Assembly: GCA_027031325.1 (NCBI GenBank)
Contig: JALVRI010000055.1
Location: 1-7,417, forward strand
DNA from: Desulfobacteraceae bacterium
GTDB taxonomy: Bacteria; Desulfobacterota; Desulfobacteria; Desulfobacterales; Desulfosarcinaceae
Length of the DNA: 7,417 nucleotides
Direction of reading: 5' to 3'
Shown: positions 1 to 6,988 of the stretch, piece by piece
How the letters are laid out: every line of letters starts with the position of its first letter
Position numbering within the stretch: position 1 is the stretch's first letter
The notes under the pieces: generated by a model
What the model saw: the letters and a program-made list of their open reading frames with translations, nothing else
What the model was told of the DNA's origin: nothing
Database searches by the model: none
Translations under genes and position numbers: made by a program

Positions 1-336
1 CTGGCTATGGCCGCCGGGGCCACTTTCGTCGCCCGTACTACTACTTACCATGTGCAGCAGTTGGCGGATTTGATCCGGCAGGCCATTTTGCACGAGGGCT
101 TTTCGGTCCTGGAAGTTATGACCCAGTGCCCGACCTATTTCGGCCGTAAAAACAAGCAGGGCGGGCCGGTGGAAATGATGAAGTACATGCAGAAGGCGAC
201 AACTCCGATCGGCTCGAAAGCCAAGCAGAAGAATCCGGAGCTTGTCGAGCGCGGTATCTTCGTCGAAAAGGAGCAGCCCGAGTACTGCAGTGAATACGAG
301 AAGATCATCCAGAGGGCGATGGGCTCCAAAGGCTGA
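1..336 (+). CDS. korB: 2-oxoglutarate:ferredoxin oxidoreductase beta subunit, C-terminal part (5' end outside window)
   Basis: The reading frame is open from base 1 and ends at TGA 334-336, giving the last 111 residues; the Met at base 7 is internal. The visible part starts with GATFVART, continues through a helix (HVQQLADLIRQAI), and has the family's late-region signature GFSVLEVMTQCPTYFGRKN. This is the end of the thiamine-pyrophosphate-binding beta subunit of 2-oxoacid:ferredoxin oxidoreductases. These cytoplasmic enzymes decarboxylate a 2-oxoacid oxidatively with CoA, giving acyl-CoA, CO2 and reduced ferredoxin. The 2-oxoglutarate assignment rests on resemblance to KorB and on the gamma-subunit gene just downstream. 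A branched-chain or other 2-oxoacid substrate cannot be excluded, because the TPP-binding half lies outside. The alpha subunit gene is presumably upstream of the window. Confidence 0.9.
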   Translation: MAMAAGATFVARTTTYHVQQLADLIRQAILHEGFSVLEVMTQCPTYFGRKNKQGGPVEMMKYMQKATTPIGSKAKQKNPELVERGIFVEKEQPEYCSEYEKIIQRAMGSKG

Positions 337-466
337 GTGGATTTATCAGGCGGCATGCTTCTGAAGAAAGAGGTATTGTAGCCGCAGAGTTGCCCTTGTG
401 GGAAAGGAAACAACAAGGTTGCCTGCTGCAAGGCGGATGATTATTTACCGTTGGTTGGACAACGAA

Positions 467-472
467 AAAGGG
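467..472 (+). promoter_or_regulatory. ribosome binding site of korC
   Basis: AAAGGG lies seven bases before the ATG at 480. An in-frame TGA at 474-476 rules out any start further upstream, so this site and the ATG at 480 fix the start of korC. Confidence 0.6.
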
Positions 473-479
473 TTGAATA

Positions 480-1016
480 ATGGAAAGGACAAGATTCGTT
501 TTTTCTGGGTCGGGTGGACAAGGTGTGATAACCGCCGCCATAGTGTTGGCCGAGGCTGCTGTTTTGTTCGAGAATCTGACGGCTGTTCAGACCCAGTCTT
601 ACGGTGCTGCAGCCCGCGGCGGGTCGACAAGATCGGATGTCATAATTTCAAAGGGTCCCATAAATTATCCCAAGGTGATTCAGCCTAACATCCTGGTCTG
701 TCTTACCCAGGAAGCTTACAATAAATTTTTCACCATCATAAGACCCGGGGGGTTACTTTTGACCGATCCACGTTTTGTAACCGTTCAGCGCAAGGTGGAT
801 GCGGTCCAGAAAGAAATTCCCATGTACCGGACAGTGATGGATAAGATCGGGAAACCGATAGTTTTCAATATCTGCATGCTGGGGACGGTAATCGGACTGA
901 CGGAAATCATAAAGCCGGATTCCGTCATCAAAGTCCTTGAAAAGCGTATCCCGTCTGATTTTCTCGACATGAATCGCAAAGCCCTGGAGCTGGGACTCGA
1001 ACTGTCCAAGGGGTGA
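480..1016 (+). CDS. korC: 2-oxoglutarate:ferredoxin oxidoreductase gamma subunit
   Basis: This 178-residue protein is full length for the gamma subunit of 2-oxoacid:ferredoxin oxidoreductases. It opens with the glycine motif GSGGQGV (residues 10-16) and carries TQSYGAAARGGSTRSD (38-53), both typical of the gamma domain, which packs against the CoA- and TPP-binding subunits. In KorC proteins the second motif usually reads SYGPEARGG; here it is AA in place of PE, a small deviation. The protein should be cytoplasmic and form a complex with KorA and KorB, passing electrons to ferredoxin in an oxidative or reductive TCA pathway. The gene follows korB in the same direction, but with a 143-base gap in place of the usual tight spacing. 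That gap (337-479) holds no credible ORF and only a weak 6-bp inverted repeat (394-399 with 413-418). Both genes probably still share a transcript. Confidence 0.9.
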   Translation: MERTRFVFSGSGGQGVITAAIVLAEAAVLFENLTAVQTQSYGAAARGGSTRSDVIISKGPINYPKVIQPNILVCLTQEAYNKFFTIIRPGGLLLTDPRFVTVQRKVDAVQKEIPMYRTVMDKIGKPIVFNICMLGTVIGLTEIIKPDSVIKVLEKRIPSDFLDMNRKALELGLELSKG

Positions 1017-1128
1017 AGAACTTTACTGCCAGGTCTTTTTTTCAACCCGGATTATGCACTTCAAATGCCTGACAAGAAATTAGATTGAATTATTGCATAA
1101 GCTTGGATGTATTTGTTCCTGTCCGCGC

Positions 1129-1147
1129 CTTCACCGGCAAGGTGAAG
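1129..1147 (+). other. inverted repeat 1 in the kinase leader (7-bp stem)
   Basis: CTTCACC (1129-1135) pairs perfectly with GGTGAAG (1141-1147) around a five-base loop GGCAA. TTCACCG (1130-1136) can instead pair over seven bases with CGGTGAA (1154-1160), so the same 5' arm has two mutually exclusive partners. No T-run follows, so this is not an intrinsic terminator. Confidence 0.45.
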
Positions 1148-1203
1148 TCCCATCGGTGAAAAATCCTTAAGTCTTTGAAGCCGCAAGGGGCTAGTGATTT
1201 TAC

Positions 1204-1249
1204 CGGATCTGCTTTGTTGGAGGGCAGTTGAAGTACCAAAGCAGGTCTG
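1204..1249 (+). other. inverted repeat 2 in the kinase leader (13-bp stem)
   Basis: Bases 1204-1216 pair with 1237-1249 over 13 positions around a 20-base loop. Eleven pairs are Watson-Crick and two are G.U (1205-1248 and 1208-1245). The core, CTGCTTTG with CAAAGCAG, is perfect. The two G.U pairs hold only if the plus strand is transcribed; on the minus strand they would be A-C mismatches. This suggests, but does not prove, a structured plus-strand RNA. Confidence 0.45.
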
Positions 1250-1384
1250 CCTGCCCGCCGCCTCGCATCTTCGCCAAACTCGCCAGCTGCAAAATCCGGG
1301 TTCAAAATTTCCTGTTCGTTGAATAGTTGATTTTCCTTGACAGTTCGAGCTCTTTCCGCTTCACTGATCTCACGGCGTATTTCC

Positions 1385-1407
1385 AATGGTCTTTTTGTAA
1401 GACCATT
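1385..1407 (+). terminator. inverted repeat 3: weak terminator or attenuator-like hairpin before the kinase gene
   Basis: AATGGTCTT (1385-1393) pairs perfectly with AAGACCATT (1399-1407) around the loop TTTGT. The stem runs into TTTT (1406-1409) and then CCCC, so the T-tract is short. It ends 38 bases before the kinase ATG. It could stop read-through from korC, attenuate the kinase transcript, or be a protein-binding palindrome. The perfect 9-bp stem is what is seen; the role is inferred. Confidence 0.4.
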
Positions 1408-1445
1408 TTCCCCGAGAGCTTGACTTCTTTAGATGGGCTTGGCGC

Positions 1446-4352
1446 ATGGAGAGATCGAGGCCCGGTTCCCCCAATTCATCCCGGCACCAGCTTGATGAAA
1501 CAACTCCCGTATATAACAGCCGTATAGTAAAACTCTTTGTAGAGTACCTTACATTCAAATATCCCCGCCTGGACCCGGAAGTAATTCTGCTCAGAAGTGG
1601 AATGACCAAGTACGAAGTAGAAGATCCCGGGCATTGGTTCAATCAGCAGCAGATCGACAAGTTTTACGATGAATGCCTCCAGGCCACCGGGGATGAAAGT
1701 ATCGCCCGTGAAGCCGGACGCTTTGCCGTATCGGCTGATGCCATGGGCCCGGTCAAGCAGCTTTCCCTGGGCCTGCTCAACCCGGCGGCGATCTACAGCC
1801 TGCTCGAGAAACTCTATCCGGTGATGAGCCGCGCGGCGGTCATCAGCACCCGCAGGATAGGCGGCAATATGGTCCGGATAACAATAGCGCCCAAGGCGGG
1901 TGTAAACGAAAAAGCCTATCAGTGCGATAACCGCATTGGTATTTTCGAGGCAGTGGTTCGACTGTTCGCCGATCAATTTGCCAGCGTAAAACATCCTGAG
2001 TGTATCCATCGCGGAGATGATCGTTGTGTTTACCTGGTGAACTGGGAGATACCGCTGCATCGGAAATGGAAGAAAGCGGCCTTCCTGTCGACAATCATGG
2101 CGGTGCTTGTTTCGGCCACCGGTTGGTGGTTGTGGCCTCCGCTGAAAGCGACCACCCTAACCCTGGCAAGCATATCGGCGGCCCTGGCGGTATACCTGAG
2201 GAGCCTCGTACTCGAGAAGGACATGCTGGTGAAGACCGTTCAGAGACAGGGCGATGCAGCAGAGGACCATATCAACGAGATCGCCTACCGTTACCGGGCC
2301 GGAATGTTGATCCAAAAGATCGGCCAAGATACCTCTTTCATAATGGACATCGGCCGGCTTTCAAGAATAGTGATGGAGCATATTGCCAATTATCTGGATT
2401 TCGACCGGGGGATGATCATGTTGTCTGACCGGGAGTCCAAGCGCCTGGTTTTCAAGGCCGGGTTCGGTCTTGATCATTCAATGCAGGGCTTGCTTCAAAA
2501 AACCCGTTTCCGGCTGGACAATCCTGCGGCCAGAGGTGTTTTTGTGAAGGCCTTCAAGGAGCAACGGCCTATCCTGGTCGGTGACCTGAGCGCCATCCAG
2601 GATACCTTGTCTCCCAAAAGCCGCCACGTTGCTTCCCGGGTGGGTTCCAAATCGCTTATTTGCATTCCCATAGTCTACGAAAGACATTCCCTCGGTATCC
2701 TGGCCGTTGACAATCTGAAAAGCAAGCGTCCTCTCAGGAAAAGTGATGTCAACTTGCTGATCGGGGTGGCCGCCCAGACAGCCGTGAGTATTTTCAGCGC
2801 CATGGCTTTCAAGAGGTTACGCGACAGTGAAGCAAAATTCCGTAGTTTGTATGAAAACGCTCCCAACGCTTATTTTTCAATCGATGCCCGGAGCGGAGAA
2901 ATACTCAATTGCAATCCGGCGGCGGAAAAATTGCTGGGTTACAAGCGCAGGGAGATGCTCGGATGGCGCTGGACCCGTTTTGCGGCCGACAAAGTATCGA
3001 GCCTGGCCAAGGTGAGACGCGTCGCCCACGTATTGAAACAGGGAGGAGCCGTCAGTAACGAGGAGTTGGAGCTTGTTGGTGTCGACGGCAAACCGGTCTG
3101 GGTTTCACTTTCCCTGGTGCCTTTCAGGGACGCCCGGGGAGAAATAGTTGAAGGCCGCTGTATCATGGTGGACATAACCGAGCGAAAACGTTTGGAAGAA
3201 AAACTGCGCCACGCCCAGAAGATGGAGGCCATCGGAACGCTGGCAGGGGGGGTGGCCCATGATCTGAACAACATTCTGTCGGGAATAGTGAGTTATCCCG
3301 AGTTGCTGATGATGGAGCTGCCGGAAGACAGCCACCTGATCAGACAGCTGGAAAAGATCAGGGATTCGGGCAGGCGGGCGGCGGCCATCGTCCAGGATCT
3401 GCTTACTTTTGCCCGCCGGGGAGTCTCGGTTACTGAGATCATAAATTTAAACCATGTCATCCTGGAATACCTCCAAAGTCCGGAGTTCAGGGATCTCGCC
3501 GAGCGGCATCCGGAAGTACGACTGGAGACAAGGCTGGAAGACTCCTTGCTGGATATCAAGGGATCTTCGGTACATTTGATAAAGATGATCATGAACCTGG
3601 TGACAAATGCCATCGAGGCCATGCCCGAAGGAGGTACCATAAAGATCAGCACCGAAAACTTTCACCTGGCAGAACCCCTGGAGGCTTCGGATCTGAAGCC
3701 GGGCGATTACGTCGTTGTGAAGGTGGTCGACAATGGGGTCGGAATTTCTCCGGAAGACATAAGCCGTATCTTCGAACCTTTTTATACCAAGAAAAGAATG
3801 GGACGCAGCGGCAGCGGTCTGGGAATGGCGGTCGTCTGGGCCACGGTCAAGGATCACCGCGGGGTGATCGATGTTTCCAGCCAGCTGGGTATCGGGACGT
3901 CTTTTAGCGTCTATTTTCCGGCCACAAGGGAAAGACCTTCTTCCGAAGACAAGTTTGGCGATCTTGATGGGCTCAAGGGAGACGGGCAGTCAATTTTGGT
4001 TGTCGATGATTCTGAAGAGCAGATCGATATAGCTACCAGCATTCTTGGCAAGCTGGGATACCGGGTTACAGGTGTAAACAGCGGAGAGGCCGCCGTAAAT
4101 TACATGAAAAAGCATAAGCCCGATCTGGTAATCCTGGACCTTATCATGGAGCCGGGAATAGACGGATTGGAAACTTTCAAGAGAATAAAGAAAATCAGGC
4201 CGGATCAAAAGGCGATTATCGCCAGTGGATACTCCGAATCGGCGAGAGTGGAACAGGCCCGGGCGCTGGGTGCCGGAAGTTACGTCAAAAAACCCTATGT
4301 GATCCGGGAAATCGCTGCCGCCGTAAAACAGGAACTGGAGAAGAGTTCTTGA
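1446..4352 (+). CDS. membrane-anchored hybrid sensor histidine kinase (V4R-like, GAF, PAS, HisKA, HATPase_c, REC)
   Basis: This is a 968-residue hybrid kinase. Residues 25-200 form a sensor region ending like a V4R (4-vinyl reductase) ligand-binding domain: C160, then PECIHRGDDRC with C186, G190 and C194. Two hydrophobic helices (about 211-230 and 235-252) joined by a very short turn would anchor it, with both ends in the cytoplasm. A GAF domain (about 296-455) and a PAS domain (about 461-580) follow. The HisKA helix has the phospho-acceptor H605 in GGVAHDLNN. HATPase_c (about 705-826) shows N717/N721, DNGVG (762-766), FEPFYTKK (776-783) and GSGLG (789-793). A C-terminal receiver has D854/D855, phospho-acceptor D898, S927 and K949. 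All catalytic residues are present, so it should be active and could phosphorylate itself through a relay; no separate regulator or Hpt protein is visible. ATG 1446 is the only practical start: the next in-frame Met is residue 53, the nearest upstream stop is 1398-1400, and no strong ribosome binding site precedes it. Its stop overlaps hemW. Confidence 0.92.
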   Translation: MERSRPGSPNSSRHQLDETTPVYNSRIVKLFVEYLTFKYPRLDPEVILLRSGMTKYEVEDPGHWFNQQQIDKFYDECLQATGDESIAREAGRFAVSADAMGPVKQLSLGLLNPAAIYSLLEKLYPVMSRAAVISTRRIGGNMVRITIAPKAGVNEKAYQCDNRIGIFEAVVRLFADQFASVKHPECIHRGDDRCVYLVNWEIPLHRKWKKAAFLSTIMAVLVSATGWWLWPPLKATTLTLASISAALAVYLRSLVLEKDMLVKTVQRQGDAAEDHINEIAYRYRAGMLIQKIGQDTSFIMDIGRLSRIVMEHIANYLDFDRGMIMLSDRESKRLVFKAGFGLDHSMQGLLQKTRFRLDNPAARGVFVKAFKEQRPILVGDLSAIQDTLSPKSRHVASRVGSKSLICIPIVYERHSLGILAVDNLKSKRPLRKSDVNLLIGVAAQTAVSIFSAMAFKRLRDSEAKFRSLYENAPNAYFSIDARSGEILNCNPAAEKLLGYKRREMLGWRWTRFAADKVSSLAKVRRVAHVLKQGGAVSNEELELVGVDGKPVWVSLSLVPFRDARGEIVEGRCIMVDITERKRLEEKLRHAQKMEAIGTLAGGVAHDLNNILSGIVSYPELLMMELPEDSHLIRQLEKIRDSGRRAAAIVQDLLTFARRGVSVTEIINLNHVILEYLQSPEFRDLAERHPEVRLETRLEDSLLDIKGSSVHLIKMIMNLVTNAIEAMPEGGTIKISTENFHLAEPLEASDLKPGDYVVVKVVDNGVGISPEDISRIFEPFYTKKRMGRSGSGLGMAVVWATVKDHRGVIDVSSQLGIGTSFSVYFPATRERPSSEDKFGDLDGLKGDGQSILVVDDSEEQIDIATSILGKLGYRVTGVNSGEAAVNYMKKHKPDLVILDLIMEPGIDGLETFKRIKKIRPDQKAIIASGYSESARVEQARALGAGSYVKKPYVIREIAAAVKQELEKSS
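4337..4341 (+). promoter_or_regulatory. ribosome binding site of hemW, inside the kinase gene
   Basis: GGAGA ends seven bases before the TTG at 4349-4351. This supports TTG as the hemW start although it lies inside the last codons of the kinase gene, and it suggests translational coupling. Confidence 0.65.
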
Positions 4353-5539
4353 AACCTGCGCCCGATATTGACGATCCAAGCGTCTCGGGTGGAAACGGGA
4401 TCTATATTCACGTGCCCTTCTGCCTGAAACGCTGCCGCTATTGTGATTTCTTTTCTACCGTCAGGCTGGACTTGGTTGATCCCTTCATAGAAGCATGTAA
4501 AGCTGAAGCCGGGATGGTGCTTGAACCGTCTTGCGAAGTGGACAGTATTTACTTCGGTGGCGGAACACCCTCCCTGATTTCTCCCCGCCGGGTCGGCGAG
4601 CTGCTGGATACTGTTTCCGGGTTGATCGACCTGGCGGGAGATTGCGAAATTACCATTGAAGCCAATCCCGGCACCGTTGACGAGGCCAAGTTGCGGGAAT
4701 ACCGTCTGGCCGGTGTCAACCGCATCAACCTGGGGGTGCAGTCGTTCGATGACGGTATCCTCGACTTTCTGGGGCGTATTCACAGCGGACGCCAGGCCCG
4801 CCGGGCCATTGAGAGCGCCCGCCGGGCCGGTTTTGACAATCTCGGCCTGGACCTGATTTACGGCCTGGCCGGACAAACGGCCGCTTTGTGGGAGCAGGAC
4901 CTGCTGCAGGCCGTTGCGGCCGTCCCGGAGCATATTTCGTGTTACATGCTGACCGTTGAAGGTGAAACCGAGTTTTCGGCCCTTGAGAGACGAGGCAAGG
5001 CGGTCAGGCTGGATGATCGTAAGGTTGCCGAACTATTCGTGTTTACGGTTTCATTCCTGGAAGATCGCGGCTGGATGCACTACGAGGTTTCCAATTTCGC
5101 CCGGCAGGTGGACAATACTTCATCCAGCTTCGTATCCCGTCACAACTCCAAGTATTGGTCCTATCAACCGTATCTGGGCCTGGGACCGTCTGCCCACAGT
5201 TTCGACGGCGAAAAACAAAGATCCTGGAACTGCAGCTCGCTGGACAAATATCTGGAGGCAACCGGGCGGGGATGTCTTCCGCGCTCAGGCCGGGAAGTGC
5301 TGACAGCCCAGCAGCAGTTGCTGGAAAGGATCTATCTTGGCCTGCGGACTGCCGCCGGCCTTGATCTGGAGGTTTTGGAAAAGGATTTTGCCACCTTGTA
5401 TCCGGCGGTCGGCCGCGGCCTGGAGGTTATAGTGCGGGAAGGCTGGGGCGAACTGGAACGGGGGCGCCTGCGGTTGAACCTGGATGGACTGCTTCGGCTG
5501 GATGGCATTTGCCGCCTTCTTGCCGGAAATATCGGTTGA
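4349..5539 (+). CDS. hemW: HemW-type radical SAM heme chaperone (formerly oxygen-independent coproporphyrinogen III oxidase-like)
   Basis: This 396-residue protein is of normal HemW length. After a short leader it has the radical-SAM motif FCLKRCRYCDF, with C25, C29 and C32 placed to hold a [4Fe-4S] cluster and S-adenosylmethionine. The site is CX3CX2C followed by DF. True coproporphyrinogen oxidase HemN has a further Cys two residues on, so this is HemW and not HemN. Other family landmarks are YFGGGTPS (68-75), IEANPGTV (103-110), GVNRINLGVQSF (122-133), DLIYGLAGQT (168-177), HYEVSNFA (244-251), RHNSKYW (264-270) and LGPSAHSFDG (278-287), then a HemN_C-like winged-helix end. Members bind heme and hand it to respiratory apo-proteins in the cytoplasm or at the inner membrane. 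The TTG start overlaps the kinase stop (TTGA, four bases), so the genes are likely cotranscribed and coupled. A hairpin begins one base after the stop. Confidence 0.92.
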   Translation: MKPAPDIDDPSVSGGNGIYIHVPFCLKRCRYCDFFSTVRLDLVDPFIEACKAEAGMVLEPSCEVDSIYFGGGTPSLISPRRVGELLDTVSGLIDLAGDCEITIEANPGTVDEAKLREYRLAGVNRINLGVQSFDDGILDFLGRIHSGRQARRAIESARRAGFDNLGLDLIYGLAGQTAALWEQDLLQAVAAVPEHISCYMLTVEGETEFSALERRGKAVRLDDRKVAELFVFTVSFLEDRGWMHYEVSNFARQVDNTSSSFVSRHNSKYWSYQPYLGLGPSAHSFDGEKQRSWNCSSLDKYLEATGRGCLPRSGREVLTAQQQLLERIYLGLRTAAGLDLEVLEKDFATLYPAVGRGLEVIVREGWGELERGRLRLNLDGLLRLDGICRLLAGNIG

Positions 5540-5540
5540 C

Positions 5541-5561
5541 GGTTCCGGTGGCGGCGGAACC
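5541..5561 (+). terminator. hairpin just past hemW, candidate terminator
   Basis: GGTTCCG (5541-5547) pairs with CGGAACC (5555-5561) around a seven-base loop, starting one base after the hemW stop. The tail is only TTTGCTT, so it is a weak intrinsic terminator at best, or a 3'-end stabilising stem. Confidence 0.4.
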
Positions 5562-5634
5562 TTTGCTTGCCTTCGGCCTATGTCAACCTCGACATCTTCC
5601 TCTTGCCGGGCCGGCGTCCTGGCAGGGCAGTGCA

Positions 5635-5651
5635 CCGGTCCCGGGGACCGG
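5635..5651 (-). terminator. hairpin just past the DUF2333 gene, candidate 3'-end element
   Basis: CCGGTCC (5635-5641) pairs with GGACCGG (5645-5651) around a three-base loop, three bases beyond the minus-strand stop at 5655-5657. It is very GC-rich but no T-run follows on the minus strand, so intrinsic termination is doubtful. It may stabilise the 3' end. Confidence 0.3.
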
Positions 5652-5654
5652 GAA

Positions 5655-6983
5655 TCAGGTGGACAATGTTTTTATCAATTGCCCCAGGTAGAACCTGGCA
5701 TGGCTTATGGGAGCGGCCATGTTGGCGCGGTGGTTTGCAAATATTCCGTCAAGCTCCGAGTTGATGACCATGATGGGGTCTATTTCGACTGCCCGCTTGC
5801 AGGACTCGATGGCATGGTGGAGCAGCTCGGTCCCATGCCGGCTTTCCAGGATTGAAATATATTCGTGGCCGACAGCCTCCAGGATGGTCAGCATGGCACT
5901 GGCTACTCCCCGGGCATAGTAGACATAATCGTCGGCTTTGAAAAAACTGACCGGTGATCCGTCTTCTTCAAAAGCCTTGACCAGATTTTCATCACAACTT
6001 CCGAGCAAGTCCTCGTAAGAGGAGAGCAAGGGGATAAGGCTGTCTGAGCGGGTGTAGAACTTTGCCCTGCCTTCCATCAGTTTTTCTTTGTACTTGGCAA
6101 GTTCTTTGAGTCCTTCTTTGTATTTCGATTCGGCAGACGGAAACCAGTAACGATCGGCCTTGATCATGAACCAGTTCATGGCGTTTTCCAGGTTCGGATC
6201 GAGGGCGTCATTGGTCCCGGTACGCGAAATCCTTTCTGATAGAACGACCGCCGTTCGCCGGGTTACCTCCAGGACTCCCAGTTGGAAGTTATTGATGTTG
6301 TCGGTAATGTTGATGATATCATTGGGGCGCCAACCCCAGAAACGTTCGTTCAGCTCATAATCCAAAGGCTGGATGGTGGCTTCCACAAAAGCCACGCCCA
6401 CCGGCTTTGTTTTGGTCGTTGTTTCGATGACCGGGTGGGTGGCCGGTATCTTGGAGCTCTTGGGTGCGGAATGCTCCGGGACCGGCTTGGTTGCGCCAAA
6501 ACTTTCCGGTTGGGCAGGTTTTTCCACCATCGTAACACGATGGCCACCGGTATTCTTGACATGATGGTCACCGGTATTCTTGGTGGCCTGCTCCCTGGGT
6601 TCGCCGGCAGGATGGTTGGCAGGACTATGCACCAGGTGGCCTTTGGCGCTGCCATCTGTTGCGGCCTGCTGCCCGGCCGCAGGCGGCTGTTGTTCGGCAT
6701 GGACGACGGCTTCATTCTTGTCCCGGTTTGCCGGTAGCGCTGGAGCTTGTTTCTGCGCCTTGGCGGGGGCGGTTGCTTTTTGGCTCCGGGAGTGCTGTGC
6801 CGGCCGGCTGGTGTCTTGCTTGGCAACCGGATGGAACGGGTTCCTGAAATATCCCAGTACTACCGCCAGGATCCAGAGGGCGGCAATCAGCAGCACTAGA
6901 CCGCCGGCCAGACGTTTGAAGGCGAAAAACTTGGATTTCTTTTTGGTTTCGCTTCCATTGTCGGCCGAGTTTTTTTCGTTCAT
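5655..6983 (-). CDS. DUF2333-family membrane-anchored protein of unknown function
   Basis: From the ATG at 6983 the product has 442 residues. A lysine-rich N-terminus (KKKSKFFAFKR) precedes one hydrophobic helix (about 27-46), giving a membrane anchor with the bulk probably outside the cytoplasm by the positive-inside rule. Residues about 50-195 form a low-complexity linker rich in Ala, Pro, Lys, Gln and His, with an eight-residue tandem repeat. The folded part (about 197-442) resembles DUF2333: ERFWGWRPNDI (213-223), DNINNFQLGVLEVTRR (228-243), then helical segments with RYWFPSAESKY, FYTRSD and LLGSCDENL. I recalled this family from pattern and could not search for it; its function is unknown. 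An alternative ATG at 7023-7025 would add 14 residues and overlap the selB stop as ATGA, but GAGGAG in front of 6983 favours the shorter form. The gene probably shares a transcript with selB. Confidence 0.75.
   Translation of the reverse strand: MNEKNSADNGSETKKKSKFFAFKRLAGGLVLLIAALWILAVVLGYFRNPFHPVAKQDTSRPAQHSRSQKATAPAKAQKQAPALPANRDKNEAVVHAEQQPPAAGQQAATDGSAKGHLVHSPANHPAGEPREQATKNTGDHHVKNTGGHRVTMVEKPAQPESFGATKPVPEHSAPKSSKIPATHPVIETTTKTKPVGVAFVEATIQPLDYELNERFWGWRPNDIINITDNINNFQLGVLEVTRRTAVVLSERISRTGTNDALDPNLENAMNWFMIKADRYWFPSAESKYKEGLKELAKYKEKLMEGRAKFYTRSDSLIPLLSSYEDLLGSCDENLVKAFEEDGSPVSFFKADDYVYYARGVASAMLTILEAVGHEYISILESRHGTELLHHAIESCKRAVEIDPIMVINSELDGIFANHRANMAAPISHARFYLGQLIKTLST
6539..6586 (-). 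repeat. two tandem copies of a 24-base in-frame repeat
   Basis: Copies at 6539-6562 and 6563-6586 differ at a few bases and share CACCGGTATTCTTG on the plus strand. On the coding (minus) strand they encode KNTGDHHV and KNTGGHRV (residues 135-142 and 143-150 of the DUF2333 protein), in its disordered linker. The period is a multiple of three, so copy-number change would keep the frame. Confidence 0.8.
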
Positions 6984-6988
6984 ACCGT

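Larger units (their letters stand above)
1017..1445 (+). other. 429-base non-coding stretch, possibly a structured leader
   Basis: Between korC and the kinase I find no ORF with a convincing start and no tRNA. A minus-strand frame of 98 codons (1090-1386) starts only with TTG, lacks a ribosome binding site and matches no family I recognise. The stretch holds three inverted repeats, at 1129-1147, 1204-1249 and 1385-1407. A T-run at 1036-1042 soon after korC has no stem before it. A promoter for the kinase presumably lies here; TTGACA at 1337-1342 is a fair -35 box but has no good -10 partner. Confidence 0.6.

Noticed and set aside
398..688. 96-codon plus-strand frame overlapping the start of korC.
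   Set aside because: It lies mostly inside korC in another frame, its sequence is rich in Arg and Cys as out-of-frame translations often are, and korC is clearly the real gene.
1036..1042. Run of seven T shortly after the korC stop, a possible terminator.
   Set aside because: No stem precedes it within the preceding 30 bases, so it lacks the hairpin of an intrinsic terminator.
1298..1310. GGGTTCAAAATTT resembles the T-loop of a tRNA gene.
   Set aside because: The flanking bases do not pair as a T-stem, and no anticodon arm or acceptor stem can be found around it on either strand.
1337..1342. TTGACA, a perfect -35 box upstream of the kinase gene.
   Set aside because: No sequence resembling TATAAT lies 16-18 bases downstream (best is TTCACT at 1360-1365), so I do not call a promoter.
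1476..2060. 194-codon minus-strand frame opposite the kinase sensor region.
   Set aside because: It is fully antisense to the kinase coding sequence, which continues uninterrupted with recognisable domain motifs.
4295..4933. 212-codon minus-strand frame across the kinase/hemW junction.
   Set aside because: It is antisense to two well-supported genes whose motifs are intact, and its product shows no recognisable domain; it is a shadow of their codon usage.
5537..5561. The hemW TGA followed at once by a hairpin, with the frame open to about 5764 and selB nearby, looked like a selenocysteine codon with a SECIS element.
   Set aside because: The protein already has normal HemW length and a normal C-terminal end at this TGA. 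The residues beyond it (rich in Arg, Gly, Trp) resemble nothing in the family and run into the opposite gene. The hairpin loop is also closer to the TGA than is usual for bacterial SECIS elements.
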